DNA from: Ciona savignyi
Lineage: Eukaryota; Chordata; Ascidiacea; Phlebobranchia; Cionidae
Direction: 5' to 3'
NCBI GenBank assembly: GCA_000149265.1
Contig: CH003371.1
Span: forward strand, 146,196 to 210,195
Length of the DNA stretch: 64,000 nt
Shown here: piece after piece, positions 37,753 to 48,765 of the stretch
Layout: every line of letters begins with the position of its first letter
Numbering within the stretch: the first letter of the stretch is position 1
Translations under genes and position numbers: made by a program
The notes under the pieces: generated by a model
Database searches by the model: none
Seen by the model: only the letters and a program-made list of their open reading frames with translations
Told to the model about the DNA's origin: nothing

Positions 37753-40700
37753 CTAGAATCCATCACATATGTCCGTCGTATCGACGTGGATTCGTACGTA
37801 TATCGTATCTTCTTTTACGTAAGAACTGCCTTTTATGACGCTGTGAGCCACGAACAATGGACAACCGGAAGCGATGTTCATATCGGAAGACGGTTGCTTG
37901 AACGATGATGACGTAGGATCCGGTCTGAATGTGTCGGAAAGGTGACGTCGGTCAACTCCTTGATCCAGAAGCATCAGCGTTACCTAGTGAGCGAAGATTA
38001 GCTACATAGAAACAATATATAATGTAACTACCTTTTGACGAAATGGCCAGGGAAGCAAAGCGTCGTATTCTCCCTTCATGACGACAAAAAACAGAGACAT
38101 GTGTGTTCCTTTTCCTGGGTGGATTAGACTGAATTGATTTTCTTTTTATTTAACAGAGCATCAAAGCAATTCGATAAGTGATTATAGTTTTAAATTATAT
38201 TCGAGGAGAGTAAATGTAAACTAATCTTACTAATCTCATATACGCATTTGATGTCAAATAATTGAGATAAAAAAGTAGTTTTATTTATTCGTTACACCAT
38301 ACCCATTCCGTCGCCATTGGGATAAATTCGCGCGCACATCTTGTAACCATAGCGACTCGTATAAAATGGTTGACTGTAGATGGACAACACCCGACCACTC
38401 TCTGCCTCCCTTTTGTGACGTTGATAGTTCTGAATAATCCACGTCATAACCCCAGTGTAGTTTGTGCTTTTAAGAACCTGGAATTTAAAAATGTTCATGA
38501 TGTGCATGGTGTGTATGATGTAAATGATGTTCATGATATGCAAGATGTGCACGATGAGCATAATGTGCATGATGTACATGATGTACATGATGTACATGAT
38601 GTGCATGATGTGCATGATGTACATGATGTTCATGATGTTCAAGATGTGCATGCTGTACATCATGTACATGATGTGCATAATGTACATGATGTACATAAAG
38701 TGCATAAAGTGCATGATGTGCATGATGTGCATGATGTGCATGATGTGCATGATGTGCATGATGTGCATGATGTGCATGATGTGCATGATGTGCATGGGGT
38801 GCATGGTGTACATTATGTGCATGTATGATATGCATGAGGTCCAAGTTGAGCATGATGTGCATATACTTTCAAAGCTTACTTGAACCCGAAGGTCAACGTC
38901 AGCAATTTTGACATCATATAAACCGAGTTGCCGCTCCAATGCTTCTATCATTTGTGATAAAACGTCTAGAATTTAACATAATTTTACAAACTGTATTCAG
39001 TAAACAGGGAAACATTTTAAATAACAAACATTGCTTTACCTAGTGAAATGGTAGGTTCTATCAAATTGCACAACATACTGCAAAATTTCAGGCAACCCGA
39101 CGGTGAGCGAGAAATAATCTGACGTGTGCCAATGCCCAATGTGTTTTCTCAGGGGATAAACATAAATACCCTATCCTCTCTTATTCCAAAATAGGTAGGA
39201 TACTTAATCATTTTACATTGTAACCGCTGCCGGATAAGTGATTACTCAAGAACCTAACAGAATACAATGCCCAGTGAGCTGTTACAAGACGCGCTATAGT
39301 GAACTATTAACCAAGTATTAACAAATTCCATTTTATCACGGAAAATAAAAGAACAATCATACCTGGTGTTATAGCATTCTGATCACCACTACAAGTGCTG
39401 GACTCAAACTTCTGTTCAAGGTCGGTGTGTATTCGTTTAATCTCGGAAATTTCCCGAATGACTTCTCTTAATTTGAGGTCAAAGTTAGTAAAACTAGTCT
39501 TGTTGGCGGTTTCATTGTCACCGACTTCCTTTTTCAGAGCCAGACTTCGGTCAGTTTGTTGCGCTGACATTCTCTGTGGACAAGCTGTAATAACAAACGT
39601 GGAACCTTAGAATAAAGTGCTACATTTGCAGAACCAAGAAACATTTACAAGTCGCATGGCATGGGTTTCAGGTTGGTAGTTAAATATAACTGCGCAGTTT
39701 GGGAATCTTAGTACACTGGTACAAACCAATATTACAGAATGAGCACTCTGCATTAAAAGTTATTTTTAGAAAAGGGGAAATATCATGTTGTTTTTTTAAA
39801 GGAAAGCTTTTATACACTGGTTATTACGAGATTAATCGTCACTTTATTCTTTGTAAACCTGTCTGGTTACCGGTGCTCTGTGTGCTGTCTATGATTAATA
39901 GACTTTTTGAAATTTTGGTGAATATAATGCACTGGATTGATACAATCTTCGTCGGGTGCCTTGCCCTCGAACCGACAAACTATCGAAGAGTTTCGAGGCG
40001 TAAATCCTTCGGCTACGGGACAACGCACTAACCGACAAGTTATTCGGTGTGGATCCTTACACATTTCAATTGCAAGTAATTGCTCGGGAGCTATTAAAGC
40101 GTATTGATTATGATCCAATCGTTACTTTAATTAGGCAGAACCCAATATTCTGCTTAATTCATGCAATTTCCGCTAAGTGCTTTGCCAAGACACACAATCG
40201 ACAAACTAGCGACCTGTTTCGGGCCTGCAGCTCTAAGGTTGAAGGGCGTTAAACTAACACACCAGACTGAACAGTAGATTGCAATAACCAAGTGGTACCT
40301 AAGTGGAACTTCAATGTAAGTCATTTGTAAACCGCTGAGAATGTATGCCAAACTGAAAAATGTTAACAAAAATACAATTAACCAGTAAAGCTGTAAGCAT
40401 CTGTTCAAGTCTGGTATATTTGGTCCTCAATGACGAAGCTTCTCTTTCAGTTTCACATTTTCTGAATTCCAATTCAACAGCGTTCTTCAATTCTTGAATC
40501 TGGCTTTGCAGATTTCTATGCGAATCCTCGCAATGCGCCTGCTGGATGCAAAAAGTATTGGTTCCCAAAATTGATATTTAAAAAATGTTATCTTGCCGTA
40601 TGCTTTTAACCTTTTTTAAAATATGTGTTGAATTCAAATCTTTAAACGACGATATAAATACCAAACGTTTAAATGTATTGAGATTTATTAAAACATGCAA

Positions 40701-41238
40701 TTGATTTTCAGACGAGGGCTAAACAGACGAAGTCGTCACCTGGATAGATGAATAGCTACCCGTGGTCACTGAACTCGTAAGACTAGCAAGTTGATGATCA
40801 TTCTCCTGGATGCATTAAAATGTTAATTTAATTTTCAGAAATCATTTAATTAATGTTATGGCAAGAGAAAGCTATGCTCTTAATTGGCCTAATCGTATAT
40901 CGCTTGTTCTATCTGATTTTAACAAAATATACAAATTTTGTATTACAGTGTTACATTTTGATATTGTTGTGTGTTTGATACAGATTGTACCGTGTGTTTG
41001 ATAATGATATTACAGTGTGTTTGACACAAATAGTATATTTTGTTTAAAAAAGATATTACAAGGTGTTGAATACAGATATTGCAGTGTGTTCGATATAGAT
41101 ATTACAGTGTGTTTGATAAAGATTTTAAAGTGTTTTAATAACCTTTAAGCAACTAAGTTCAAGAAACGTCTGCTGAGCAATTGTTACTCAAATGGATTTA
41201 TGTAAAATTACCTGTTGTTGGTTTCGGGCCCTATCCAT
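37753..41238 (-). CDS. TRAF family adaptor without RING: coiled coil plus MATH/TRAF-C
   Basis: Eight coding exons in transcription order: 41238-41212, 40805-40740, 40541-40383, 39573-39363, 38965-38880, 38477-38303, 38114-38032, 37983-37753. They join in frame to about 345 aa starting MDRARNQQQ. Residues about 32-150 are rich in heptad-like leucines ([28 protein letters not shown]), a coiled coil. Then come [19 protein letters not shown] and [63 protein letters not shown] and [10 protein letters not shown] are hallmark TRAF-C blocks. No RING or TRAF zinc fingers were seen within 3 kb upstream, so it resembles the RING-less class (TRAF1-like). TRAFs are trimeric cytoplasmic adaptors for TNF-receptor/IL-1R signalling. 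The ATG has a possible acceptor (ttttaaaag) just upstream. The acceptor of the fourth exon is ambiguous by 11 nt. Confidence 0.9.
38479..38870. repeat. 9-bp minisatellite filling a TRAF intron
   Basis: About forty imperfect copies of gatgtgcat/gatgtacat. It occupies nearly all of the 402-nt intron 38478-38879 between the TRAF-C exons. Because the unit is 9 bp, three frames stay open on both strands, giving long repetitive but meaningless open frames. Confidence 0.95.
39905..40265 (-). repeat. two decayed SINE fragments in TRAF intron 3
   Basis: At about 40085-40265 the minus strand has a gcgcccttc...box B-like ccttagagctgcaggcccg segment, and the plus-strand aagtgctttgccaagacaca and ctagcgacctgtttcgg match the SINE body. 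A second, worse copy lies at about 39905-40040 (gtgccttgccctcgaaccga). Both lack tails. Confidence 0.5.
40955..41125. repeat. imperfect tandem repeat of about 29 bp in TRAF intron 1
   Basis: Repeated text attacagtgtgtttgataca-like, five to six copies with length variation, between the first two coding exons of the TRAF gene. Confidence 0.7.
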
Positions 41239-43267
41239 TATTATCTTTTAAAAACCAGCACATGGAGTGTTTTAAATACAGAAATATGCCCATAAACAGA
41301 TGTAAGTGTTTAATTATCTGCAATACAAGATTAAATGTTTACACTGAATATAAAACGTAATTTGGAAAAATTAATCACATTATGAACTAAGTAAAGATAA
41401 TAAATGTTGAGTTTTCTGCATTTAATTAAATACGGTTGTGTTTCATCGATTGATTGGTTCAGTTGACTGTAACGAAGGAGCGATAAAGTTAACATGCACA
41501 AACGACAATGTGTTTATAAATGTTTGAACAATGGCATTATAAATATATAACGCACGAGGCTGATAAACCTAAGTAAATTACAATAAAACGCAAAAATTTA
41601 TATGAAAATTGAACGATATAAAGCCATTAAAAATGCAGCAAAGAGCGACCTATATTGATAGATCTATTTCAATATGTACAAGTCAGGGATTTTAAAATTA
41701 GATGGTGCTGTTTTAGGGGAAAACCTTGTATCTGTATTGAAATGTGATATCAACGCGCTCTACAGTTACAATTTTTGCCGTAGATTTGAAATTAATATTT
41801 TCATAGTAATTAATTTACTTTTATACATAATCATAAATTGTTTCTAATTATGGAAAATTTGGGTTAAAACTCGGATAAATGTTTTCCGTCGCTTTATTGC
41901 TCATATTTATATTCCTATGTAAACACCGTTAAGCTGTACGGCCGCTCTTAAACTTTTGTCGCCTAACTTTACCGTGATACCACTTTCCGTTAGACGGCGC
42001 CCAAGAACAACACAGTAACGAAAGTTGATATTAAGTAAACACAATGAAATACAATCCGTCAAAAACAGATTACGCCAATTGTTTTATATAATACTAATAT
42101 AATTATATTTTATTCAATTGAATTCAATTTTATTCTCTTTTATGGAAATCTTTTAAATAATAAATTTACATGGAAGTATAAATATGTACAAATTGTTCTT
42201 AAAATTATTGATTAATTTAACTTTTTCAATTTTTAACAATCTCTAATATAAAAATATTAAAATTTCAAATAGTCTTTACTCGATATTATATTTAATCGTG
42301 GCACATTGGTTATGTATGGGCTTTGTTGATTTTAGATTGACAAGCGAGATTAAAGACGCGATATAGGGGAAAGACTAACCAGGGTATTTCCCTAAAATCG
42401 CACCGTATTTCGAATGCTGCTACGTGCAAAGCTTGTTGTTGTTCGTTTTGTATTTCGATTACGCCATAACTTAATAACTATTTGATTTAAAGGTCGAACA
42501 TTCCAATAGTTAGAGATCGTACATTCATTTTATATTTGCATTATACATTGTTATGAATTGCCTACATTTTAACAGTGTGTTTATATCGATGATTTTTCTG
42601 TATTTAAACCAAATTTCGGGCCTTTTTTGTCGACAAAATTCCTGAAAATTAGGTTAAAAGTTAGTTTTATTATTTTTATAATATTGGTCTTTTTCAAAAC
42701 ATTTGTTTGTTATTAAAAACGCTTAAATGATTAGATTTTCTACAGCAAATATAAACAAGTAACAGACACTTTAATTTTCTAAACCTGTTTCTAATTCTGT
42801 ATTGCAAAAAGTAGTACAAACGGCTACTTTTTAAAACTGAACTGATTCGAAGATCGGCAATGCTGCAAAGAGCTCAAACCAGCTCAATCAATAGGTGTTG
42901 CGCCACTTCCTTCTTTGTTGTTCTCTAGTCTGGCGCTTCAAGCGATAAAAAGTTTATAACTGGAAGTTACCGCCTTTTTATTTCATTCGGGCAACACAAA
43001 GGAAAAAGCGCACTAAAACTATGAAAAGTAATTATAAATCTGCCCAAAACACTAATCTAAACCCCAGAACTAACCCTAACTCTAACCCCATGTTTAAAAC
43101 TAACTCCAGTGTCCTAATATTAAATTTAAAGTGCGCAGTTCCCTCCTTCCCGCTTACCCTCCTTATAGTTTTACCCATTTTATTCCAATATTACAACAAT
43201 TTCTGAGAAACAACGCTTTAACAAATAGGGTATCCTCAACCCCAATACATATTAATCCCAAAAGTTT
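41239..43267. other. intergenic, upstream of TRAF; no gene seen
   Basis: AT-rich. It would contain the TRAF promoter, but no TATA or other site can be assigned. A short aaccc/taaccc-rich patch lies at 43052-43092. Confidence 0.35.
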
Positions 43268-44179
43268 AGAAAGAGAGGTCACCCACGGGTTTAACCCCAC
43301 CATTTCTAAAACACATTTTGTATGCCTTATATTCATGCTACAGGGTCCCTAACCACAATTTGTATTTTATACACTGAGTACGTAGTTTGTTTCTGCAAGC
43401 ATAAACGCATGGGTCCCATAGTTATCCAACCAAACTTCTTTTCAATGTGTAGTTAAAAAAAGAATAAACATCTTAATTTACGAACATTTTACCTTAAATG
43501 TTTTAAATCAAACCTTTTTAAGCGCTGTAATGAAATAAAGAAAATTCCCCTAGGTTTAGTAGATGTGTTTCTGTTTTTACATATGTTGGCCATGTTATGT
43601 AACAATTCTTAAAGTTTTAATGTGATTTGTCGACTCCTTGTTGGAGATGTCAGTGCGGTAGGCTATGACATGCCTGTCACAATCATAATTCAGGAACATA
43701 TCTTCGTTTTAGGGGAATTACTCTAAGCAAATGTTTTCGTTCTTTTAATTGACCTAAAGTGTCTAATGGTCTAACATTTAACCAAATCTGATCAAAATTA
43801 GAGCAGCCGTTCAAACGCTATGGCCCGAAAATTCACATAGGGGAATTTCCCGAACCCATCAAAATCTAAATCGGGCTGTTTTAGGAATTTAGCTTCATTT
43901 TAATACAACACTTGAAGAAAAAGCTTTAATTTAAAACATTTGTGGCGAATCTTTCGTAAATCTAACACGATTGTTCTTTTTTTTACCTACACATAGAGAA
44001 GAAGTTTGGTTTGATCACTATGGGACCCATGCGTTTATGCTTGCAGAAACAAAAACTACATACTCATTGTATAAAATACAAAATGTGGTTAGGGACCCTG
44101 CAGCAGTAGCATGAATATATGTCATACAACATGTGTTTTACAAATAGTGGTGGTTAAACACGTGGTTGACACTCTCTAG
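43268..44179. mobile_element. palindromic foldback-like element with about 300-bp inverted ends
   Basis: The left 300 bp (agagaggtcacccacggg, cagggtccctaaccac, gcatgggtcccatagttat) is the inverted complement of the right 300 bp ending gttgacactctctag. The loop at about 43560-43870 holds part of the 335-bp unit, including tggagatgtcagtgcg and ggggaatttcccg. Both ends being present shows the outer end acts as a long terminal inverted repeat. No coding capacity. Confidence 0.85.
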
Positions 44180-45018
44180 GTTAACGTAATGTATTTACAC
44201 GGATTACGCAAATGCGATATTTATTTATACAAGAAAGGAATGGTTTGATCTGCCGTTGGTCGATATATGTCTTTTCGCAGATTATTCGAACTTAGCTCAT
44301 TATTGTCATTATTGTACAAGACAATTATAAATAATCCCTTACCTCGAAAGAGATCACTCGGTCAAGTTAAAAAAACAAAATTGAATGTACAGTAGGCCTA
44401 TAATTGTTTTTTTTTGTAAAATCAAGGTAATTCCAGACAGACCCTAGAATTTTAAAAAGGTTTTCCGTTATTTCGTATGTTGTCTATACTGCTTCCAATA
44501 GTACTGATATTAGCAAATTACTCACATTTTACTGAGTAAAACACTCAATGACTTGGACACCATCGCATATTCGCGTTTGTGTCCTTTTTGTAACCATGAA
44601 TGAAATACATCTTGCTGTCTTTGGCAAATCAGGCAAACTACAATTTGATTGTGTTGCCCAATGGAGTATTGTACACACTAATATCACGTAATACTGTACC
44701 ACTGCCAGAAAATGCAATGTACATTGTGATGTAACAATGGGAAGTCGTCACAGTATTATAGACGGAATTTAATGGCAGTGTAACGTATCTTTATACTGTA
44801 GTCAAAAATGCCAATGATGCCGTTACAAATCAGTGAAAGTTCTTTAATGAATAGGCTACGAAGCACAAAGTCTGTAGCGGGCCACGTAAATAGGTACCGC
44901 GGGCCGTGCTGTGGCCCGCGGGCCGTATGTTGCACGCCCCTGATTTAGATGGTTTCTTCGTTATTTCCAGTATGCTGACGACGCAAAAATATTACATTTA
45001 GTATAACAAAGTCACTGG
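44180..45018. other. non-coding with a hAT-like end
   Basis: At about 44875-44942 the sequence gcgggccac...gtggcccgcgggccgtatg ends in gcacgcccctg, typical of one terminus of a hAT element (reverse complement begins caggggcgtgc). No matching second end was found, so it is probably a remnant. Nothing else was recognised. Confidence 0.4.
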
Positions 45019-47720
45019 AACTGTCGGTTCCTTACCATTCGGACGAACGATCAAGGATACGTTAAATGTTAAAGTCGTAATTATTTATGACTCGCGCAAC
45101 GGTTTGGTAAGGAAACACGAACAGGCATGAGATTTGCCATATCAAGACAAAGAGCTTTGACAATGGTAGTCACTTCTGACAAGAACTATTGGTGAGTCCC
45201 ACATTGGGCGCAAATTCAATAAAACAAGGTGTCCGCGTTTTATGACGTTTGTGGTTACGTTCAGTGTGCTGTTCTCTTGTGCAACAGAACTATTATTACA
45301 AATATTATTATTTATTGAAAGTGATTTGAAAGCCCATTTTAAATATATAATTTTAAGGAGATATTACATATTTCCTGTTCTGTGCATTAATTTGTTTTAC
45401 GTGTTGTGACAATTCTAACTTCACTCTGACTTTTTGTTATGCAAATCGGCTTCATGCTGATAAAATCAATTTTTAGAAGGATTATTAGTTTGCAAATAAA
45501 GATTCCAAAAATTCCAACGAGCTTATATGTGCGACAGTGATTTTCAGTAAAAAGGGAGGTACAGGTACTAGATTTTTGTATTAATCGAGGTAGGCACGGG
45601 TATAGTGATTTTTTTGCAAGCAAGTTATCGATATTGTTTTTTTATATTATTTTTTTTATTTTTTACTAATTTTTCCAAAAGTTGTACTTTCGGCTTATAT
45701 TACACGTTTTATAACAGTCAACTATTTTACTAAAGATCGTCAGGCTAGTTGGTCTAGCGGTTAATTTTGTCGCCTTTCAATCGAAAGGTTGCAGGTGCGA
45801 AACTAGTCGCTAGCTAAGCGGTTGTGTCCTTGGGCAAGGCACTTTACGGACATTGCCTTAACCTAGCAGATAACAGGGTTCTACCTAATTGAAGGAACGT
45901 ATCTCTCATATTATACAACACACTGCAATAGCTCCGGTAGCCCGCGGTCGGCGCGAGGTGATCTGATGATTGCCCGTGCGATAACCCCCTTGGTTCCCAT
46001 TCACGGGGATAAACATGAATATCCTATCCTATCCTATCCCTAAGATACCCTTTATTATAGTGTCACAGTATATAAGAAAGCAACTGTACCCAATCTGACT
46101 ATCTATTTGTTTATTTATACAGGACTTGGTTACAAAGCAATATATAGTATTAACCTAATAGTAAAATGGAAAAGTATTTTAATATACCAATACCTAAATA
46201 ATTTGTTAAAATTAAGATAACTTTTTTTACAAGTTTGCCGCATATTTTATTTGCTTAGTGTGCCTTAAGCAAAACAGGTTTGAGAACCCCAGGCTTAAAG
46301 GCTAAATCGTCTCAGTAACCTATGTCATAGGGTAAGGTGAACCACCTAGTAAGAGTAATTCGATAGCTGTTAATACACAAATATATAGAAGCCTAGTTTA
46401 TTAAAATTACTTCTGGCCAACTAGAGTTATAGGCGATCAAAAACGCGCTGCGGTTTCAGAAAAAACGTAAACAGCGTGGCGAGAATACCGTACCGATCCT
46501 CAAATCCACATGTAGATCAGTGACAAGTTACGTTACCGGTAAAATCTCCAAATGTAGAATAAGTAACTATATAAAAATTTTTTACAATAAACGTTGTTTA
46601 CAGTCTGCCGTTCCGACGTAAGCTATAGAAAAGTTTCAGTTAAAAAGCGGCGTGTTTGCAGGATCTATTTTATGTTTAAATTACAAGCTAAATAACACTT
46701 ATTAAATGTTCGAGGTAAAAAACAACCGTTGCTTATTTTTTATGGGAAATGGCATATGTCCTTATAAGTTTAATCTAACACGGTATTAATATCCAATATA
46801 TTTGATAACGGGCTACCGGAGGCCGGAAGTTACCGCACTTGAAGTGCTGGCGAATTTTATCGCATCGTTTTTATACCGCTGTGGTGCTGCGTGGTTGGTG
46901 CGAATAAAGTACTTTAACATGTATCTCACTGCTAGTTGGGATCATAAAAACGCGGTAACACGATATTTTAATATTTGTTTATTTTCATGGCAGTTAGAAG
47001 GTTTGACGAAGAAAAACTTCTAATAAATTGTAGCATGTTATTTTTTGTTCTTTACCTGTAAAAAGAAATTGGTTGTTAATCCAGAGTATTGTAGAGAAAT
47101 CTAGTGTCGTGTTTACGTAGCTAATTTTTATCACCTAGAGTCGAAACACTCGAACCCTTGCACGTGATATTTACCTAGCTGGAGTATGTTAAGTGGGTCG
47201 AAATTCCGACTAACAAGTTCTGGTAGCTATGCGATACTCACAACTTAATTAGACCAACAAAGAGCTGTGTTTACAAGCACGAAGCTATACAATGCATCAT
47301 ATGTTATTTACCAACGCTTAGTATTCTAATTTGACATGCATAATGGCGTTATAAAAGAGAGTTTACCTTACGAAACCTAACACACAGTCTCAATGCACCA
47401 ATAGGCAAAGCAAACTCAAAATGCATCAATCGGCAAATTAACTCTTAAATCATTTGGTTGAAATGTCAATACAAAACTACTTCCATAATAGATTTAACAT
47501 TTTCATATTAGAATCTGCAATCATTTAGTATTGAACAGTTTATTTGAATAAGTATGTGGTTTTACTACGCGTGGTGAACAAAAGTAGATTTTTATAGATA
47601 TCAAAGTGGTCAAATTTGTCACATTAGTTGACAATTTTTTCAAATATATTTTTATAAATATTAAAGCTATAATTGTTATTGGAACAGCCCGTGAATTTTC
47701 ACACGAAAAGAAAATAACTT
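45019..47720. repeat. segmental duplication, upstream arm
   Basis: Blocks at 45019-45730, about 46040-46330 and about 47400-47720 match, in the same order and orientation, 56860-57905 downstream of the VioB-like gene. Shared text includes gtcggttccttaccat, ggtaaggaaacacgaac/agtaaggaaacacgaac, agaactattggtgagtccc and atagatttaacattt. The arm has been expanded by a SINE (45743-46045) and about 1 kb of other sequence. Confidence 0.8.
45743..46045 (+). mobile_element. full-length tRNA-derived SINE
   Basis: Head: ggtctagcggttaattttgt (box A-like) and ggttgcaggtgcgaaac (box B-like). Body: cttgggcaaggcactttacg and caacacactgcaatagctcc. Tail: atcctatcctatcctatcc. The homologous empty site is seen at about 57530 (cttaagataccc), and aagat flanks the insert here on both sides, consistent with a short target-site duplication. 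It is the best reference copy of the family in the window. Confidence 0.88.
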
Positions 47721-48765
47721 GGCGCGCAAACGAACAACACGGGACATTTATGCCAAGTAAACATTTTTCTAGCGAACAATACACCCCTTTCTAACGAACT
47801 ATACATTTTGTTTTTAACGTATTAGGTAATGGTAGCTACAACATTTGAATGTTTATTTTAATTTAAATACTTCTTCAAAAAGACCTCGGAGTCACCGCTG
47901 TAAATGCGTTTGACGAAAAATAAGGAAACAATAAGGACAAAAACAATTAGTGAACCAAAGGGGACTGGCGGGGTTACTGGCAATTTACGTCATGGGACGC
48001 AAACCCTTCACGTATTTGCAATTACGTGACGTCATGTTTAAGCAAAACAGCAATTATCCTTGACCGCCTTAAGCTAAAAGGTAAAATAAGTATGTTTGAC
48101 TGGATGAAAAATATGACGTAAGTTTTACGAGTTATAGTCAAGCCTCAAGAGCTTGTTTTTAGTGGTGGTCTTCACAGAGTTAAAGGCACAGGAGTGTATG
48201 AGACGACACAAGCTCGTTCTGTTGTGGACAAACTGGTTGGCAAGCCGACAAAAATTGAAAAATGCAAACTGTCTATAATCGTATTGCGCTGCAATTACCA
48301 GACAACGCGCAGCGATGCGTTCGACTATAGATAAAGTAGGCTATAAAGTAATACTTGTGTTACAATTGTCTATTAATGTTTAGTTCTAAACGAAACTAAC
48401 TAGTGTGGATACTACTTTTAAGTCGGAGAGAATACAGCGAAAGAATCCTGTATACAGCGAAAGAATCCTAGCGAAAAGAGGCGCGTAAACCTCAAACGTC
48501 CAACATATATATTATCAAACGTTGCAGGACTCACAAAAGAACAGTTAAGAAATACCGTTTTATTTTTATTAGAAAAATTAGTCTCATTGCGTTAAAACAT
48601 TTGCAAAAAGTAATGAGTGATTGTGTAAACATGTACTACTTCAGTCATTCATAACGCTGACGGTTCGTAAAACTTGATTAAAACGTGTTAAATATACCTA
48701 CACATTGATTATTACTATTTAAGTGTACCTTTAACACGTTGTTTATTATACATAGCCTGATAATA
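46046..48765. other. 5' flank of the VioB-like gene; no gene seen
   Basis: Holds the outer blocks of the segmental duplication (to 47720), then AT-rich sequence. A short tandem repeat tatacagcgaaagaatcct lies at about 48433-48470. No further exon was recognised. Confidence 0.4.

Noticed and set aside
38292-38951. A 219-residue open frame and three overlapping ones on both strands through 38.3-38.95 kb
   Set aside because: They are products of the 9-bp minisatellite, which has no stops in several frames. Only the flanking TRAF-C segments are real coding sequence.
43052-43092. Telomere-like aaccc/taaccc-rich patch
   Set aside because: Only a few irregular units (aaccctaactctaacccc) with no array. 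Too short to be an interstitial telomere.
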